A DNA stretch of 64,000 nucleotides from Ehretia macrophylla (taxonomy: Eukaryota; Streptophyta; Magnoliopsida; Boraginales; Ehretiaceae): positions 39,210,152 through 39,274,151 of the forward strand of contig CM075775.1 in NCBI GenBank assembly GCA_037974665.1, in the 5' to 3' direction. Below, piece by piece: positions 1-12,300 of this stretch (position 1 is its first letter; each line of letters starts with the position of its first letter). The notes under the pieces are model-generated. The model had not been told where the DNA came from, did no database searches, and saw only the letters and a program-made list of their open reading frames with translations. A program made the translations under genes and the position numbers.

Positions 1-422
1 TTTGTCATCTTTTGAGCATTATTTAATTGTGTGTTGAAAGTGCAAAAAGAATAAAGAATAAAGAATAAGGAATGTCTAGCTTTTTGTGAGATTTTGTCTT
101 CTAGTAGGTTGAATTAGTAATTTAATAATAGTTAGTGGAATTTGTAGGATTAGTTAATGACCTAGTACTTCGTGTAAGATGCTTTCTTGATTAGTGTGAG
201 GGCACGCTTTTCTAGGTCTAAGGCATGCACTACGAGGTAGGGCACGAACTACGAGATGAACGCACGTTTCCAAGTAAATGCACGCAACCCTAAATGAATG
301 CACGTAATTCAATGCATGGCACACAAAATGAACACAATTCTTAAACCTAGGTCAAGGCACGCAAATCTAAGTTAGGGTACATGAAACGAGGTATCACACG
401 TAAATCGAGGTCGGGCCTCACA
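1..422 (-). mobile_element. Family A LTR, 5' end only, cut by window edge
   Basis: Reading the minus strand from 422, the sequence begins TGTGAGGCCCGACCTCGATT. That is the same terminus that starts the LTRs at 29948, 33847 and 51277 on the plus strand. Only the first 422 bp of the LTR are inside the window; the rest lies to the left. It abuts satellite directly at 423. The bases next to the terminus, CCAAT at 423-427, are the candidate target-site duplication, whose partner would be outside the window. No coding sequence is visible. Whether this is a solo LTR or the edge of a full element cannot be seen. Confidence 0.93.
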
Positions 423-666
423 CCAATGGTATGCTGTGTGCCGCGTAATTCCTTACAGATCCAAAGTTATGGGCACTAGAGCGAAGGAGATCTGGTCCCA
501 AGCCCCTCGCCCTTGGTTTGTGGGCCCAGCCTCTACGTGAGGCGAAGTTGTCTTGCCCAAGGTGCCATGGGATTCGGTAATAGAAATGTGATGGATTAGG
601 TTGTCGTCCTTTTCACGGCTCATGACGTACGATCCAGGACGGAAAAACAGCGCAAAAGAAGAAAAG
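423..666 (+). repeat. 341-bp satellite, partial monomer (244 bp)
   Basis: This is a fragment of the satellite monomer that fills most of the window, running from CCAATGGTATGCTGTGTGCC to GAAGAAAAG. It separates two minus-strand family A LTRs. It is in the same orientation as every other satellite block here. Confidence 0.95.
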
Positions 667-3600
667 TGTCACGCCCCAACTCGACCTATTGAGGTTAGAC
701 TAGGGAGTGATCTAAACATTCAAGTCATTTCACGTACTTAATCGTTCATGAAGGTTTAACACTTAACATTTAGCCTAAACTCCACAAATTCTCCGAAAAA
801 ACCGGCAGCATAACGGCTGTAATTAGGCTATTTAGTTTAACCTAATTCTCTAAATGCCTCGAAACTTTCAATCTCAAATTCATTTCCAACTAAGATTATT
901 ATTTATCACCAATCGGAACACCTACTAGTTATCTCAAAGTCTCGTTTGATTAACAACCTAGCACGATATCTTTGTCTCGTTTGTTTGTTAATCCTTGTTA
1001 CAAAAGTACTTGTTGATCTTAGCTTAACAATGAGTACTTGCTTAAGATTTGGATAGATTCATTTTACTTAATCCTTTACCTGATACTTCATAAGCCTGTG
1101 ATAGATACTAACCAGTAGCGATAGCAAAAATGACCATAAGAGTATCTAACTAGTTATGATCAGTACAAGCCAAAATTAGACCCCAAATTACAACGGGGGT
1201 CATTTACAATACAATAACAAGCAACATAAGAAATATTCTTCAAGCAACATATCGTTCACAAAATGGCCATAGTCAAGTAAGGCACGTAGGGCAAGCAATC
1301 ATTCCAAGGAGTCATCAATAGGCATGTTATCCTCAGGTACCTGTTCCTAGTCTTCTTTACCTGAGATGATAAAAGAGGGTGAGTCCTTATGAACTCAGCG
1401 AGGGGGAACGAGAAATACGTTTTGAAACTCTTTTTCCGGTTAGCTTATGAAAAACTTCTTTTTGAAAACATGTCAGGTATTACAAGTTATAAGGTACACA
1501 AGTATAAGAATCAAATTGAGCAACATATACAATTACCAATCATTTCAAGGATACGGTGAGCATTTGCTCTCAATATCGATTCGATACGATTGTTGCGGCC
1601 GACTTCAATAATCCACTTATCGCTCCCATTTGGGTATACTCCGGATGTACCTCGAAAACCTACGACCCAACTCTCCGAGCAAGTCTACCCTCTAACCGAG
1701 AGAGGGAATTGGACAATGGTAGTCACGGTTGCACCGGCAAGCCCAATGCTGCCCGGTGTGCGTGAAACGCTACCACGGAAGAATGAAAGGTTGCAACCTT
1801 GTATGCAATGCATATTTATAACATTTAACATATCACATTGGGAAGACAACAAAGTAGGTTGCTTCCGAGCAATTATAAGATCGCACGTTGACAAGTAAAC
1901 ACACGAAGCAAGTTTGACATGTAATTTCACTTGTAAAACGCATGGAGTTATATGAATATTAAACAGACAGCCATATAACACATATGAATCAAGTCATATA
2001 ACTCATTTTGGGGTTCACGCAATCAAATAACAAGGTTATACAACATGCAATGACATCTACGTGGGACTGGGTGCAAGAAAGGTCTACTTATCAACATGTA
2101 ATTGTCGGAATCACATTTAGGGCTATAAAGACAACTATGGGCAGCCCACTAATCACACAAATAGACACGATAACTATAGGATCGATACTTAGCGAGTTTT
2201 TCATAGTCACTAGGGTTTCAATTCATGCTTACAAGTACGATTGAGCCACAAGTTGACAAGTATTCAAACCAAAGCCATGCATCGATTAATTAAACATCCT
2301 CAAGCATTCAAAATAGTCCACACAATATCCAAGTGCCACAATCCCAAGCATTTAATACAACAAGAGAAGTTACAATAATTTTCAAAGCATATCACTAGAT
2401 GAAAACCTCACTGCAATGGTCTATTTTCCCACAATCATTTAGACAAGCAAACAATCTCCAATTCCAGTGAAAAATATGTCAAATTAAAGCTTAGGGAGTG
2501 AACTAAAACAAGAAACAAACCTCGCATCATTTGGAGTTCGGGTTCAAACGTTATAGCCAAAACCGTGAGACTACGCAAAACTGTCTAGATTTTCACACAT
2601 GTCAATACTTGTCATTTTTTAGGAACTTAGGGTTAGATTTAGCCGTAGTCTATTTCTGACATAAAATGTCTAGAACTGAAAAATATAGCAGCATACCAAA
2701 TTTCATGCATTTTGGATATCATTTACTAAGTCAAAGCTGGCTCGTTCTATAATGACAGTGAATCTGCCAAAACCTGCTTTATTTTCCCAGATTTTCCAGA
2801 TTTGGACACCTTTTGATGTTTTGCCATTTTGGGGACCTTAGATTCAAAATTGGCTTAGGCTTATTTCTACAAAAAATTCTTAGAACTGGCAAAACTAGTC
2901 ACCTACCAATTTTCACGCATTTTTAACATCATTTACCTAGTCAAAATCACTTCGCTCCAACGAGTCAGAAGACTGTCCTTTACGCGATTTCATCTATCTT
3001 CACATTCTAGCCAAATATCTTGCCATGCATGTTTACAAAAGCTCATGTACACACATATATCACAAGTACAGAGGTAAAAATAGACATTTAAAGGCATGCA
3101 TGTGGTTTTGAAAGCTTTTCAAAAGAGTTTTAGCCCTCACCTTAGCAAGACAATAATGAAGATGCACAAAGCTCTTGATGGTGCACAAGATCGACTTTTC
3201 TCCTTGCTTGGCCGAGAGATAACTTGAGATTCTCTAATTCCTAGCTTAGTAACCATGTTCTTAGTATGTGCAAGTGGCTAGAACAGAAAGAAAATGAAAT
3301 AGGAACTACCAAACATACCTAAGCTGAAATGAAAGTTCTATGAGCTTGCATGTATGTCTTTTTGCATTCTAGCTTGCTTGGTCGAGCTTCCTATTATCTT
3401 GTATGTCTTGATGAACCTTGGGATGATGAGCTTAAGCTATGGAGACTAGAATTGTAGCCAAGGCCGAGAGAGAGAGAGAGAATAAATGAGAGAAAGAGAG
3501 AATGTGAGAAAGAAATGAAAGCTTTGAAGAGTTTTGATGCATGTGTCGGCTATGGGCTTGCAAATTTCAGAATTTGTGTCTTCAATAGCATAATTTGAAT

Positions 3601-4005
3601 AATCTTAGCATGGGTGATTGAGTGGGCCGAGATTGTGGTGCCTTGGGTAGAGTTTTGAGTCATTTTTTTATGCTTTGTGTCATGAGCTTGTCATAGAATG
3701 TCTAGGTATAATCTTTGAAATATGCTATGCTTGTTAAAATGCTCCATGTGGTCGGCCAAGGCTTGCAAAATTCTGAATTTTTGTCATGTTTTGAGCATTA
3801 TTTAATTGTGTGCTTGGAATATGCAAAAGAATAAAGAATAAGAATGTCTAGCTTTTTGTGAGATTTCGTCTTCTAGTGAGTTGAATTAGCATTTTAATAT
3901 TGGCTAGTGGAGTTTGTAGGATTAATTAATGATCTAGTGCTTCGTGTAAGATGCATCCTCGATTAACATGTGGGCACGCTCACCTAGGTCTAGGGTACGC
4001 ACTAC
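667..4005 (-). mobile_element. Family A LTR, 5'-truncated (solo-type remnant)
   Basis: The minus strand of this stretch ends in GGGGCGTGACA at 667, the 3' terminus of family A LTRs, and follows those LTRs through about 3.3 kb. Near 4005 it stops and passes into satellite (AAAGTTGTCCTGCCC), about 190 bp short of the expected 5' terminus. The bases around the junction (CTAC) occur in both partners, which suggests microhomology-mediated joining. There is no PBS, gag or pol next to it, so it is a solo LTR or the remnant of a deleted element. Visible inside are the conserved stem-loop (1380-1397), the acidic reading-frame tail (about 1299-1360, with an internal TAG) and a short GA run at about 3466-3480. 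Open frames within it are not convincing genes. Confidence 0.9.
3466..3480. repeat. (GA)n microsatellite inside LTR
   Basis: A run of alternating G and A in a purine-rich stretch continues more loosely to about 3515. The other family A LTRs have the matching CT-rich stretch at about 34550-34590 and 51975-52005, so it belongs to the LTR. Confidence 0.85.
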
Positions 4006-6592
4006 AAAGTTGTCCTGCCCAAGGTGACTTGGGATCCGGTAATAGAAATTTGATGGATTAGGTTGCCGTCCTTTTCGTGGCCCACGACGTACGATCCGGG
4101 ATGAAAAAATAGCGCAAAAGAAGAAAAGTGTCCCAAAACTGATGAAAACGTTCGATTTTAGGCTTCGAAACACGCGCAGCCGGTCAGGCTTACTGCCCCC
4201 ATCATAGAGCTCTCGAAGAGCTTTCCAACGGTACGTTGTGGGCCACGTAATTCCATACAAATCAAAAGTTATGGGCACCGAAGCGACGGAGACCTGGTCC
4301 CAAGCCCCACGCCCTCGGTTTGCAGGCCCAGTCTCTACGTGAGGCGAAGTTGTCTTGCCCAAGGTGCCATGGGATTTGGTGATAGAAATGTGATAGATTA
4401 GGTTGTCATCCTTGTCACGGCTCATGACGTACGATCCGGGACAGAAAAACAGTGCAGAAGAAGAAAAGTGTCCCAAAACTGATGAAAACGTTCAATTTTG
4501 GGCTCCGAAAATAGGCGCAGCTATGCAGGCTTGCTGCCCCCGCCGTAAAGCTCTAAGACAGCTTTCCAACGGTATGCTTTGCGCCGTGTAATTCCTTACA
4601 GATCAAAAGTTATGTGCACCGGAGCGACAAAGACCTGGTCCCAAGCCCCACGCCCTCGGTTTGCGGGCCCAGCCTCTACATGAGGCGAAGTTGTCTTGCC
4701 CAAGGTGCCATGGCATTCTGTTATAGAAATGAGATGGATTAGGTAGTCGCCCTTTTCGCGGCTCATGACAGACGATACGGGATAAAAAAACAGCACAAAA
4801 GAAGAAAAGTGTCCCGAAACTAATGAAAACGTTTGATTTTGGGCTCCAAAAAAAAGCATAGCCATCCACGCTTGCTTCCCCGTCGTAGAGCTCTTGGAGA
4901 GCTTTCCAACAGTATGTTGTGCACCACGTAATTCCTTACGAATTAAAAGTTATGGGCACCGGAGCGACGGAGATCTAGTCCCAAGCCCCACGCCCTTGGT
5001 TTGTGGGCCCAGCTTCTACGTGAGGTGAGGTTGTCTTGCCCAAGGTGTCGTGGGATTTGCTAATAGAAATGTGATGGATTAGGTTGTCATCTTTTTCGCG
5101 GCTCACGACGTACGATCCGGGACAGAAAAATAGCGCAAAAGAAGAAAAGTGTATCGAAACTCATGAAAACATTTGATTTTGGACTCCAAAATAGGCGCAA
5201 CCGAGTAGGCTTGCTGCCCCCGTCGTAGAGCTCTCGGAAAGCTTTCCAACAGTATGCTGTGTGCCACGTAATTCCTTACGGATCAAAAGTTATGGGCACC
5301 GGAGCGACGGAGACCTGGTCCCAAGCCCCAAGCCCTCGGTTTGCGAGCCCAGCATCTACATGAGGCGAAGTTGTCTAGCCCAAGGTGCCGTGGAATTCGG
5401 TAATAGAAATGTGATGGATTAGGTTGTCGTCCTTTTTGCGGCTCCCGACGTACGATCCGGGAGGGAAAAACAGCGCAGAAGAAGAAAAGTGTCCCGAAAC
5501 TGATGAAAACGTTCGATTTTGGTCTCCGAATTCAGGCGCAGCCAAACAAGCTTGCTTCGCCTATCGTAGAGCTCTCGGAGAGCTTCACAACGATATGCTG
5601 TGCGCTGCGTAACTCCTTACAAATCAAAAGTTATGGGCACCGGAGCGAATGAGACCTAGTCCTAAGCCCCATGGCCTCGGATTGCGGGCCCAGCCTCTAC
5701 TTGAAGCAAAGTTGTCCTGCCCAAGGTGACTTGGGATTCAGTAATAGAAATGTGATGGATTAGGTTCTCGTCCTTGTCGTGGCTCACGACGTACAATCCG
5801 GGATGAAAAAATAGAGCAGAAGAAAAAAAGTGTCTCGAAACTTATGAAAACGTTCAATTTTGGGCTCCAAAAATAGCCGCAGCCTAGCAGGCTTGCTGAC
5901 CCTATCGTAGAGCTCTCGAAGACCTTTCCAACGGTATGCTGTGCGCCGCGTAACTCCTTACAGATCAAAAGTTATGGGCACTAGAGCGAAGGAGACCTGG
6001 TCCCAAGCCCCATGCCCTCGGTTTGCGGGCCAAGCCCCTACGTGAGGTGAAGTTGTCTTGCCCAAGGTGCCGTGGGATTCGGTAATAGAAATGTGAGGGA
6101 TTAGGTTGACGTCCTATTCGCGGCTCACGACGTACGATCCGGGATGGAAAAATAGAGCCGAAAAAGAAAAGTGTCCCGAAACTGATGAAAAAGTTTGATT
6201 TTGGGCTCCAAAATAAGGAGCAGCCGAGCAAGCTTGCTGCCCCCATCGCAGAGCTCATGGAGAGGTTTCCAACGGTATGTTGTGTGCCGCGTAATTCCTT
6301 ACGGATCCAAAGTTATGGGCCCTGGAGCTATGAAGACCTGGTCCCAAGCCCCTCGCCCTCGGTTTGCGGGACCAGCCTCTACGTGAGGTGAAGTTGTCTT
6401 GCCCAAGATGCCATGGGATTCGGTAATAGAAATATGATAGATTAGGTTGTCGTCCTTTTTGCGGCTTACGACGTACAATCCGGGACGGAAAAACAGCGCA
6501 AAAGAAGAAAAGTGTATCAAAACTGATAAAAACGTTCGATTTTGGACTCTGAAATAGGTAAAGCCAAGCAAGCTTGTTGCCCCCGTCGTAGA
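4006..6592 (+). repeat. 341-bp satellite array, about 7.6 monomers
   Basis: Head-to-tail monomers are recognised by the recurring landmarks GGATCAAAAGTTATGGGCAC, CGGTAATAGAAATGTG, CACGACGTACGATCCGGGA and GAAGAAAAGTGTCCCGAAAC at about 341-bp spacing. The first partial monomer joins the truncated LTR at about 4005. The array is interrupted inside CGTCGTAGA by solo LTR B, and GTAGA at 6588-6592 is the left copy of its target-site duplication. Open frames of 60-180 codons on both strands are satellite shadows. Confidence 0.97.
6588..6592. repeat. Target-site duplication GTAGA, left copy
   Basis: GTAGA lies immediately before the TG of the solo LTR and recurs at 9306-9310 immediately after its CA. 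Joining the two flanks restores a normal satellite monomer (CGTCGTAGAGCTCTC). Confidence 0.95.
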
Positions 6593-7160
6593 TGTAGCAC
6601 CCCGATCCCTCTCGAAACCGGAAGTTCTATCAATCAATCTAATCACAACCCAACTCCAAACCCGGGCATAATTTTTAGGGAAAATGGACGGAGTCTCTCC
6701 TATTTCTAGGCAAAAAGCAAACTTACGACAGCATATAAGTGGACCAATACCATGTCTAACCATTCAATCACCTCAAGGCCATCCGAGCCTTGGTTCACAA
6801 CAAGCAAATCACAAGTAAATATACATACATGCTTAGCAATTAAACTACACCAACCTATTGCATAAGTTAGACTATCATATCTTTCTATCTCCTTTCCTTT
6901 GTCATTACAAACATACATTGAAATTAAGCTACATTAACTAAATACATAATCTAACTTATCAAACCACCTCCACAATCTAATGAAACTTAAATTACATCCC
7001 TTTTGACATTAAATACATATAATACATAAAAGCATACATCTTTACAATTTTGACAACTCAAGTCACATAGGCACGCAAGACAACTCTTCAAGCACGGACT
7101 TTCACGGAATCACGAACCTTCCAGCTAACATGGCATTTCCTGAAATGTGGTGGTGAGGAG

Positions 7161-7185
7161 TGAGTATACATAACACGTATACTCA
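7161..7185 (-). promoter_or_regulatory. Perfect 9-bp inverted repeat in LTR B
   Basis: TGAGTATAC (7161-7169) and GTATACTCA (7177-7185) are perfect reverse complements around a 7-nt loop. The family A LTRs have a shorter stem-loop at the same place in the LTR. The role is unknown; it could act as an RNA structure in the transcript or as a protein-binding dyad. Confidence 0.8.
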
Positions 7186-7800
7186 GTGAGGGCGAGACAG
7201 ATATCAAGTTGGAGAGAAAGAAAGTCGTGCAATGCAAATAGACACAGCTAAGCAATAAAGTCAATAAGAAAGCATTCAATACAAACGACAATATACTAAA
7301 CATTCAAGAAAGCATTAACACAGCCATTCAAAGCTATACCACACTCTGAAGGCTATGGTTCACTCTTACGAGCAATATACCATTTCACGAGCGATACATC
7401 AATCTCGAGCTTGATGTTGACAATGATGACAATAAGAGCGCAACCACCTTATAACACCAGTTTGGAATACCCCGGGAGTAACCATCAATTCTACGACCCA
7501 AATCTCCATGGGAGGCAACCCAAGCAAGAAAAGGGAATAGCCACAAAGCTAGAGCAACCAACATTGGCAACCCGAGGCTACCTAGAGAGGCATCACTCAC
7601 GCGCTGGACACTATGCAATGCAAGACTCGATACAAGGCGATAAACGAGCGATAAACAAGATATCAAGCATTATCAACAATTGATAAACATTTCAATCAAC
7701 AATCAACTCTAACAAGCGTAATAAGCATTAACAAGCATTAACAAGCATTTACAATCAAATATGTAACAAGAACAACACCAACAATATTATCAAGCAATAA

Positions 7801-7880
7801 TAAGTATTCTATAGACATTGTAAGCATTCTATAAGCAATATAAACATTCTATAAGCATTATAAACATTCTATAAGCAATA
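7801..7880. repeat. 20-bp minisatellite, four copies, in LTR B
   Basis: Four adjacent 20-bp units start at 7801, 7821, 7841 and 7861, each a variant of TAAACATTCTATAAGCAATA. The last three differ at only a few positions. The upstream stretch at about 7717-7760 also repeats AAGCATTAAC-type words with an 11-bp period, so this part of the LTR expanded by replication slippage. Confidence 0.88.
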
Positions 7881-9305
7881 TTCTATGAAAACACACAAAA
7901 TCATGAAAATGACCCCAACTTACCAAACACTACTACTTTCAAACGAGCCACGAGTTTTGAAAACCGACTTCACCAATCCTCCTAGGTCACTATAAAGCAC
8001 GTCTCAACACCCCAAAACCCTACTTTACCCTAGAATTCTCGCAAAGTCCCGATTTCTCCCTTTGCTCGTTTGAACTACAACTATATTAACCAAATACCCA
8101 ACCAACGCCATAATCGCACCAAAAGTGCTTCCATGACCTCCCGAAACAATGTCATCACGCAAAATGAGAAAATGCTAAACTCGACCTAAATGACCCCGAC
8201 TTTTACCAAGGCATATTTCTCATTTTTTCCGTTACGCAACCTAAACAAATCATGCATTTAGACATTCTAGCATACCTAGCACCTTTTCACATCAACAGAC
8301 AGCATAACAGCTCAATTTTATCATTTCAGGGGTTTACTATTCAGAAATTACTATTCAACTAACAAATTATATTTCAATTTCAATAATCAACATCAAAAAA
8401 TGTTAAAATGCTATAAATACATGTTCTACGATTGCTAGAGGATATTCTTTAAGCCTCAAAACAATCAAAATAACATTCTTCGGATAAAACTCAAAAATTA
8501 AAGTTAACACATAAAACGTTCAAAAGCGCAATTAAACATGAAACCCTCACCTTAGACGCTCCTAGACACTAGGAAAACGACGCCGGATGCCTCGAAAACC
8601 ACCCCGCACAAGCTCCCGCGAAGAAATGAAGATTTGATGTTGAAATTTTTTTTTTCTTTCTTCATGGTTTCGGCTATGGCTGCTTAATTTCCAGCTTTTT
8701 TTGTTTATTTGCAATGTTTTATAAGCTTAAATAAGTTGTCAAGCCTTGGTCAATTGGTCAAGCTTTGGTCAAACTAACTAAACTTGGTCAAATAGGCTTA
8801 TTTTCATGCATTTTAAAGCTAAAACAAGTAACATAAATCTAATTCTAGTTAAATACAACTTAATACACTAAAATTAATACTAGTTTTCACTATTTGCTGA
8901 GGACTAAAAATCATTTCCTAACTATCGCTCTCGATATGCTATGCACTTTGCGTCAATAGAAGAATAATAATTAAATCTCAAAGAATTTAAGAAAATATAA
9001 TTTTGCAGAGTAATCATGGTTGAAAATTCACTCCGGCTCGGAGCTACTTTTCATTTAATTGAAAACCGAGCATTAAGTTGCAAGAAAAATAAAACCGATT
9101 AACAATAATATGAAAAGTAGTTGATATTCCCTTAAAATAATTAACTCAAGTATTATTTCAATTACTTCTAAAAGAAATATGTAAATAAAGCTACAAATAA
9201 TTGTTTAACTAAAAATAAACACAAATTCAATGCCAACATTTAAGATGTCACTTAGTTAAATGCAATTAAATGCCATTAAATGCATGCCGGGTTTGGGTTA
9301 TCACA

Positions 9306-9310
9306 GTAGA
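9306..9310. repeat. Target-site duplication GTAGA, right copy
   Basis: It matches 6588-6592 and follows the terminal CA of the family B solo LTR directly. Confidence 0.95.
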
Positions 9311-12300
9311 GCTCTCAGAGAACTTTCCAACGGTATGTTGTGCGTTACGTAATTCTTACAGATCAAAAGTTATGGGAACCGGAGCGACGAAAATCGAGTC
9401 CCAAGCCCGAAGCCCTCGATTTACGGGCCCAGCCTCTACGTGAGGTGAAGTTGTCTTGCCCAAGGTGCCATGGGATTCAGTAATAGAAATGTGATGTATT
9501 AGGTTGTCGTCCTTTTCGCGGCTCACAATGTACGATCCGGGATGAAAAAACATGCTCAGAAGAAGAAAAGTGACCCAAAACTGAAGAAAACATTCCATTT
9601 TGGGCTCCGAAAATAGGTGCAGCATAGCTGGCTTGCTACCCCCATCGTAGAGCTCTCGGTGAACTTTCCAACGGTATGCTGTGCGCCGCGTAACTCCTTA
9701 TGGATCAAAAGTTATGGGCATCAGAGCGACGGAGACTTGGTCCCAAGCCCCACGCCCTCGGTTTGCGGGTCAACCCTCTACATGAGGCGAAGTTGTCTTG
9801 CCCAAGGTGCCACAGCATTCGGTAATAGAAATGTGATGGACTAGGTTGTCGTCCTTTTCGCGGCTCACGACATACGATCTGGGAGGGAAAAACAACGCAG
9901 AAGAAGAAAAGTGTCCCAAAACTTATGAAAACATTCGATTTTAGGCGCTGAAATCAAGCGCAGCCAACAAGCTTTCCTCCCCAATCGTAGAGCACTCGGA
10001 GAGCTTTCCAACGGTATGCTGTGCGCAGTGTAACTCCTTACGGATCAAAAGTTATGGGCACCGGAGCGAAGGAAACCTAGTCCCAAGCCCCACGGCCTCG
10101 GTTTGCGGGCCCAGCCTCTACGTGAAGCGAAGTTGTCCTGCCCAAGGTGACTTGGGATCCAATAATAGAAATGTGATGGATTAGGTTGTCGTCCTTTTCG
10201 CGGTTGACGACGTACGATCCGGGATGAAAAAACAGCGCAAAAGAAGAAAAGTGTCCTGAAACTGATGAAAGCGTTCAATTTTGGGCTCCAAAACAGGCAC
10301 AGCCGAGCAAGCTTGCTGCCCCCGTCGTAGAGCTCTCGGAGAGCTTTCCAACGGTATGCTGTACGCCATGTAATTCCTTACGAATGAAACGTTATGGGCA
10401 CTGGAGCGACGGAGTCCTAGTCCCAAGCCCCAAGCCCTCGGTTTGCAGGCACAGCCTGTACGTGAGGCGAAGTTCTCTTGCCTAAGGTGCCGTGGGATTC
10501 GGTAATAGAAATGTGATGGATTAGGTTGTCGTCCTTTTCACGGCTCACGACGTGCTATCCGGGACGAAAAAACAGCGCAGAAGAAGAAAAGTGTTCCGAA
10601 AGTGATGAAAATGTTCAATTTTGGGCTCCAAAAATTGGTGCAGCCAAACGAGCTTGCTGCCCCCATCGTAGAACTCTCGGAGAGCTTTCCAACGGTATGC
10701 TGTGCACTGCATAACGCCTTACAGATCAAAAGTTATGGGCACTAGAGCGACGGAGACCTGGTCCCAAGCCCTAAGCCCCACGCCCTCAGTTTGCGGGCCC
10801 ACGATCTACATGAGGCAAAGTTGTCTTGCCCAAGGTTTGGTGAAATTCGGTAATAGAAATATGATGGATTAGGTTGTCGTCCTTTTCACGGCTCACGACG
10901 TATGATCCGGGAGGGAAAAACCACGCAGAAGAAGAAAAGTGTCCTGAAACTAATGAAAATGTTCGATTTTGGGCTTCGAAATCAGGTGCAGCATAGCAGG
11001 CTTGCTGACCTCGTCGTAGAGCTCTCGGAGAGCTTTCCAATGGTATGTCGTGTGCCGCGTTACTCCATACAGATCAAAAGTTATGGGCACCGGAGCGAAG
11101 GAGACCTGGTCCCAAGCCCGTCGGCCTCGGTTTGTGGGCCCAACCTCTATATGAAGCGAAGTTGTCCTGCCCAAGGTGACTTGGGATCCGGTAATAGAAA
11201 TGTGATGGATTAGGTTATCGTCCTTTTCGCGGCTCACGACGTATGATCTGGGACGGAAAAATAGCGCAAAAGAAGAAAAGTGTCCCAAAACTGATGAAAA
11301 TGTTCTATTTTGGCTCTGAAACACTCGTAGCTGAGCAGGCTTGCTTCCCGCGTCATAGAGCACTCGGAGAGCTTTCCAACGGTATGTTATGCGCCGCGTA
11401 ATTCCTTACGGATAAAAATTTATGGGCACCGAAGCGACGGAGACCTGGTCCCAAGCCCCACGCCCTTAGTTTGTGGGCCCAGCCTCTACGTGAGGCCAAG
11501 TTGTCTTGCCCAAGGTGCCGTGGGATTCGGTAATAGAAATGTGATAGATTAGGTTGTCGACCTTGTCACGGCTCACGACGTACGATCCGGGACAAGAAAA
11601 CAGCGCAGAAGAAAAATATCCTGTAACTGATGAAAACATTCGATTTTAGGCTCCGAAAATAGGCACAGCTATGCAGGCTTGCAGTCCACGTCATAGAGCT
11701 CTTGGAGAGTTCTCCAACGGTATGCTTTGTGCCGCATAATTCCTTACGAATCAAAAGTTTTGGGCACCGGAGCGACGGAGACCTGGTCCCAAGCCCCACA
11801 GCCTCGATTTGTGGGCCCAGCCTCTACGTGAGGCCAAGTTGTCTTGTCGAAGGTGCGGTGGCATTCGGTAATAAAAATGTGATGGATTAGGTAGTCGTCC
11901 TTTTCGCGGCTCATGACGTACGTCCGGGAAGAAAAAACAGTGCAAAAGAAGAAAATTGTCCCAAATCTACTATAAATGTTCGATTTTGGGCTTCGAAAAT
12001 AAGCGCAGCTATGCAGGCTTGCTGCCCCCATCGTAGAGCTCTCGGAGAGCTTTCCAACGGTATGCTTTGCGCCGCGTAATTCCTTACGGATCAAAAGTTA
12101 TGGGCACCGGAACGACGGAGACCTGGTCCCACCCCTACGCCCTCGGTTTGCAGGCCCAGCCTCTACGTGGGACGAAGTTTTCTTGCCCAAGGTGTCATAG
12201 GATTCAATAATAGAAATATGATGGATTAGGTTGTCGTCCTTGTCGCGGCTCACGACACTCGATCCGGGAAGGAAAAATAGCGCAGATGAAAAAAATTATC

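Larger units (their letters stand above)
6593..9305 (-). mobile_element. Solo LTR, family B, complete (2713 bp)
   Basis: The stretch starts TGTAGCACCCCGATC, ends GGGTTATCACA and is flanked by GTAGA on both sides, so it is an intact solo LTR left by LTR-LTR recombination. I assign the minus strand by layout: on that strand it begins TGTGATAACCC and ends GGGGTGCTACA, resembling the family A termini. In the same relative order as family A it carries a TTCCCT...CTTGG segment, a GGGTCGTAG motif and a stem-loop with TGAGT/ACTCA bases (7161-7185). It is therefore probably another Tekay-like chromovirus LTR, but no internal region is present to prove it. The frames at 7385-7666 and 7411-7683 overlap on opposite strands and show no recognisable domain. 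Confidence 0.92.

Noticed and set aside
423..4005. Possibility that the two minus-strand LTRs at 1-422 and 667-4005 are the two LTRs of one element
   Set aside because: The DNA between them is satellite with no PBS, coding region or polypurine tract, and the ends facing each other are one 5' terminus and one 3' terminus with satellite directly attached, so they are separate insertions.
3934..6763. Many open frames of 60-180 codons on both strands of the satellite, with similar proteins recurring (for example those starting MIRKELRGAQHTVGK)
   Set aside because: They recur once per monomer, are open in several overlapping frames at once, and run through tandem DNA whose 341-bp unit shifts frame each time. 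This is a by-product of the repeat, not a protein family.
7385..7683. Overlapping open frames on opposite strands in LTR B
   Set aside because: No recognisable domain, an LTR location, and mutual overlap on both strands.
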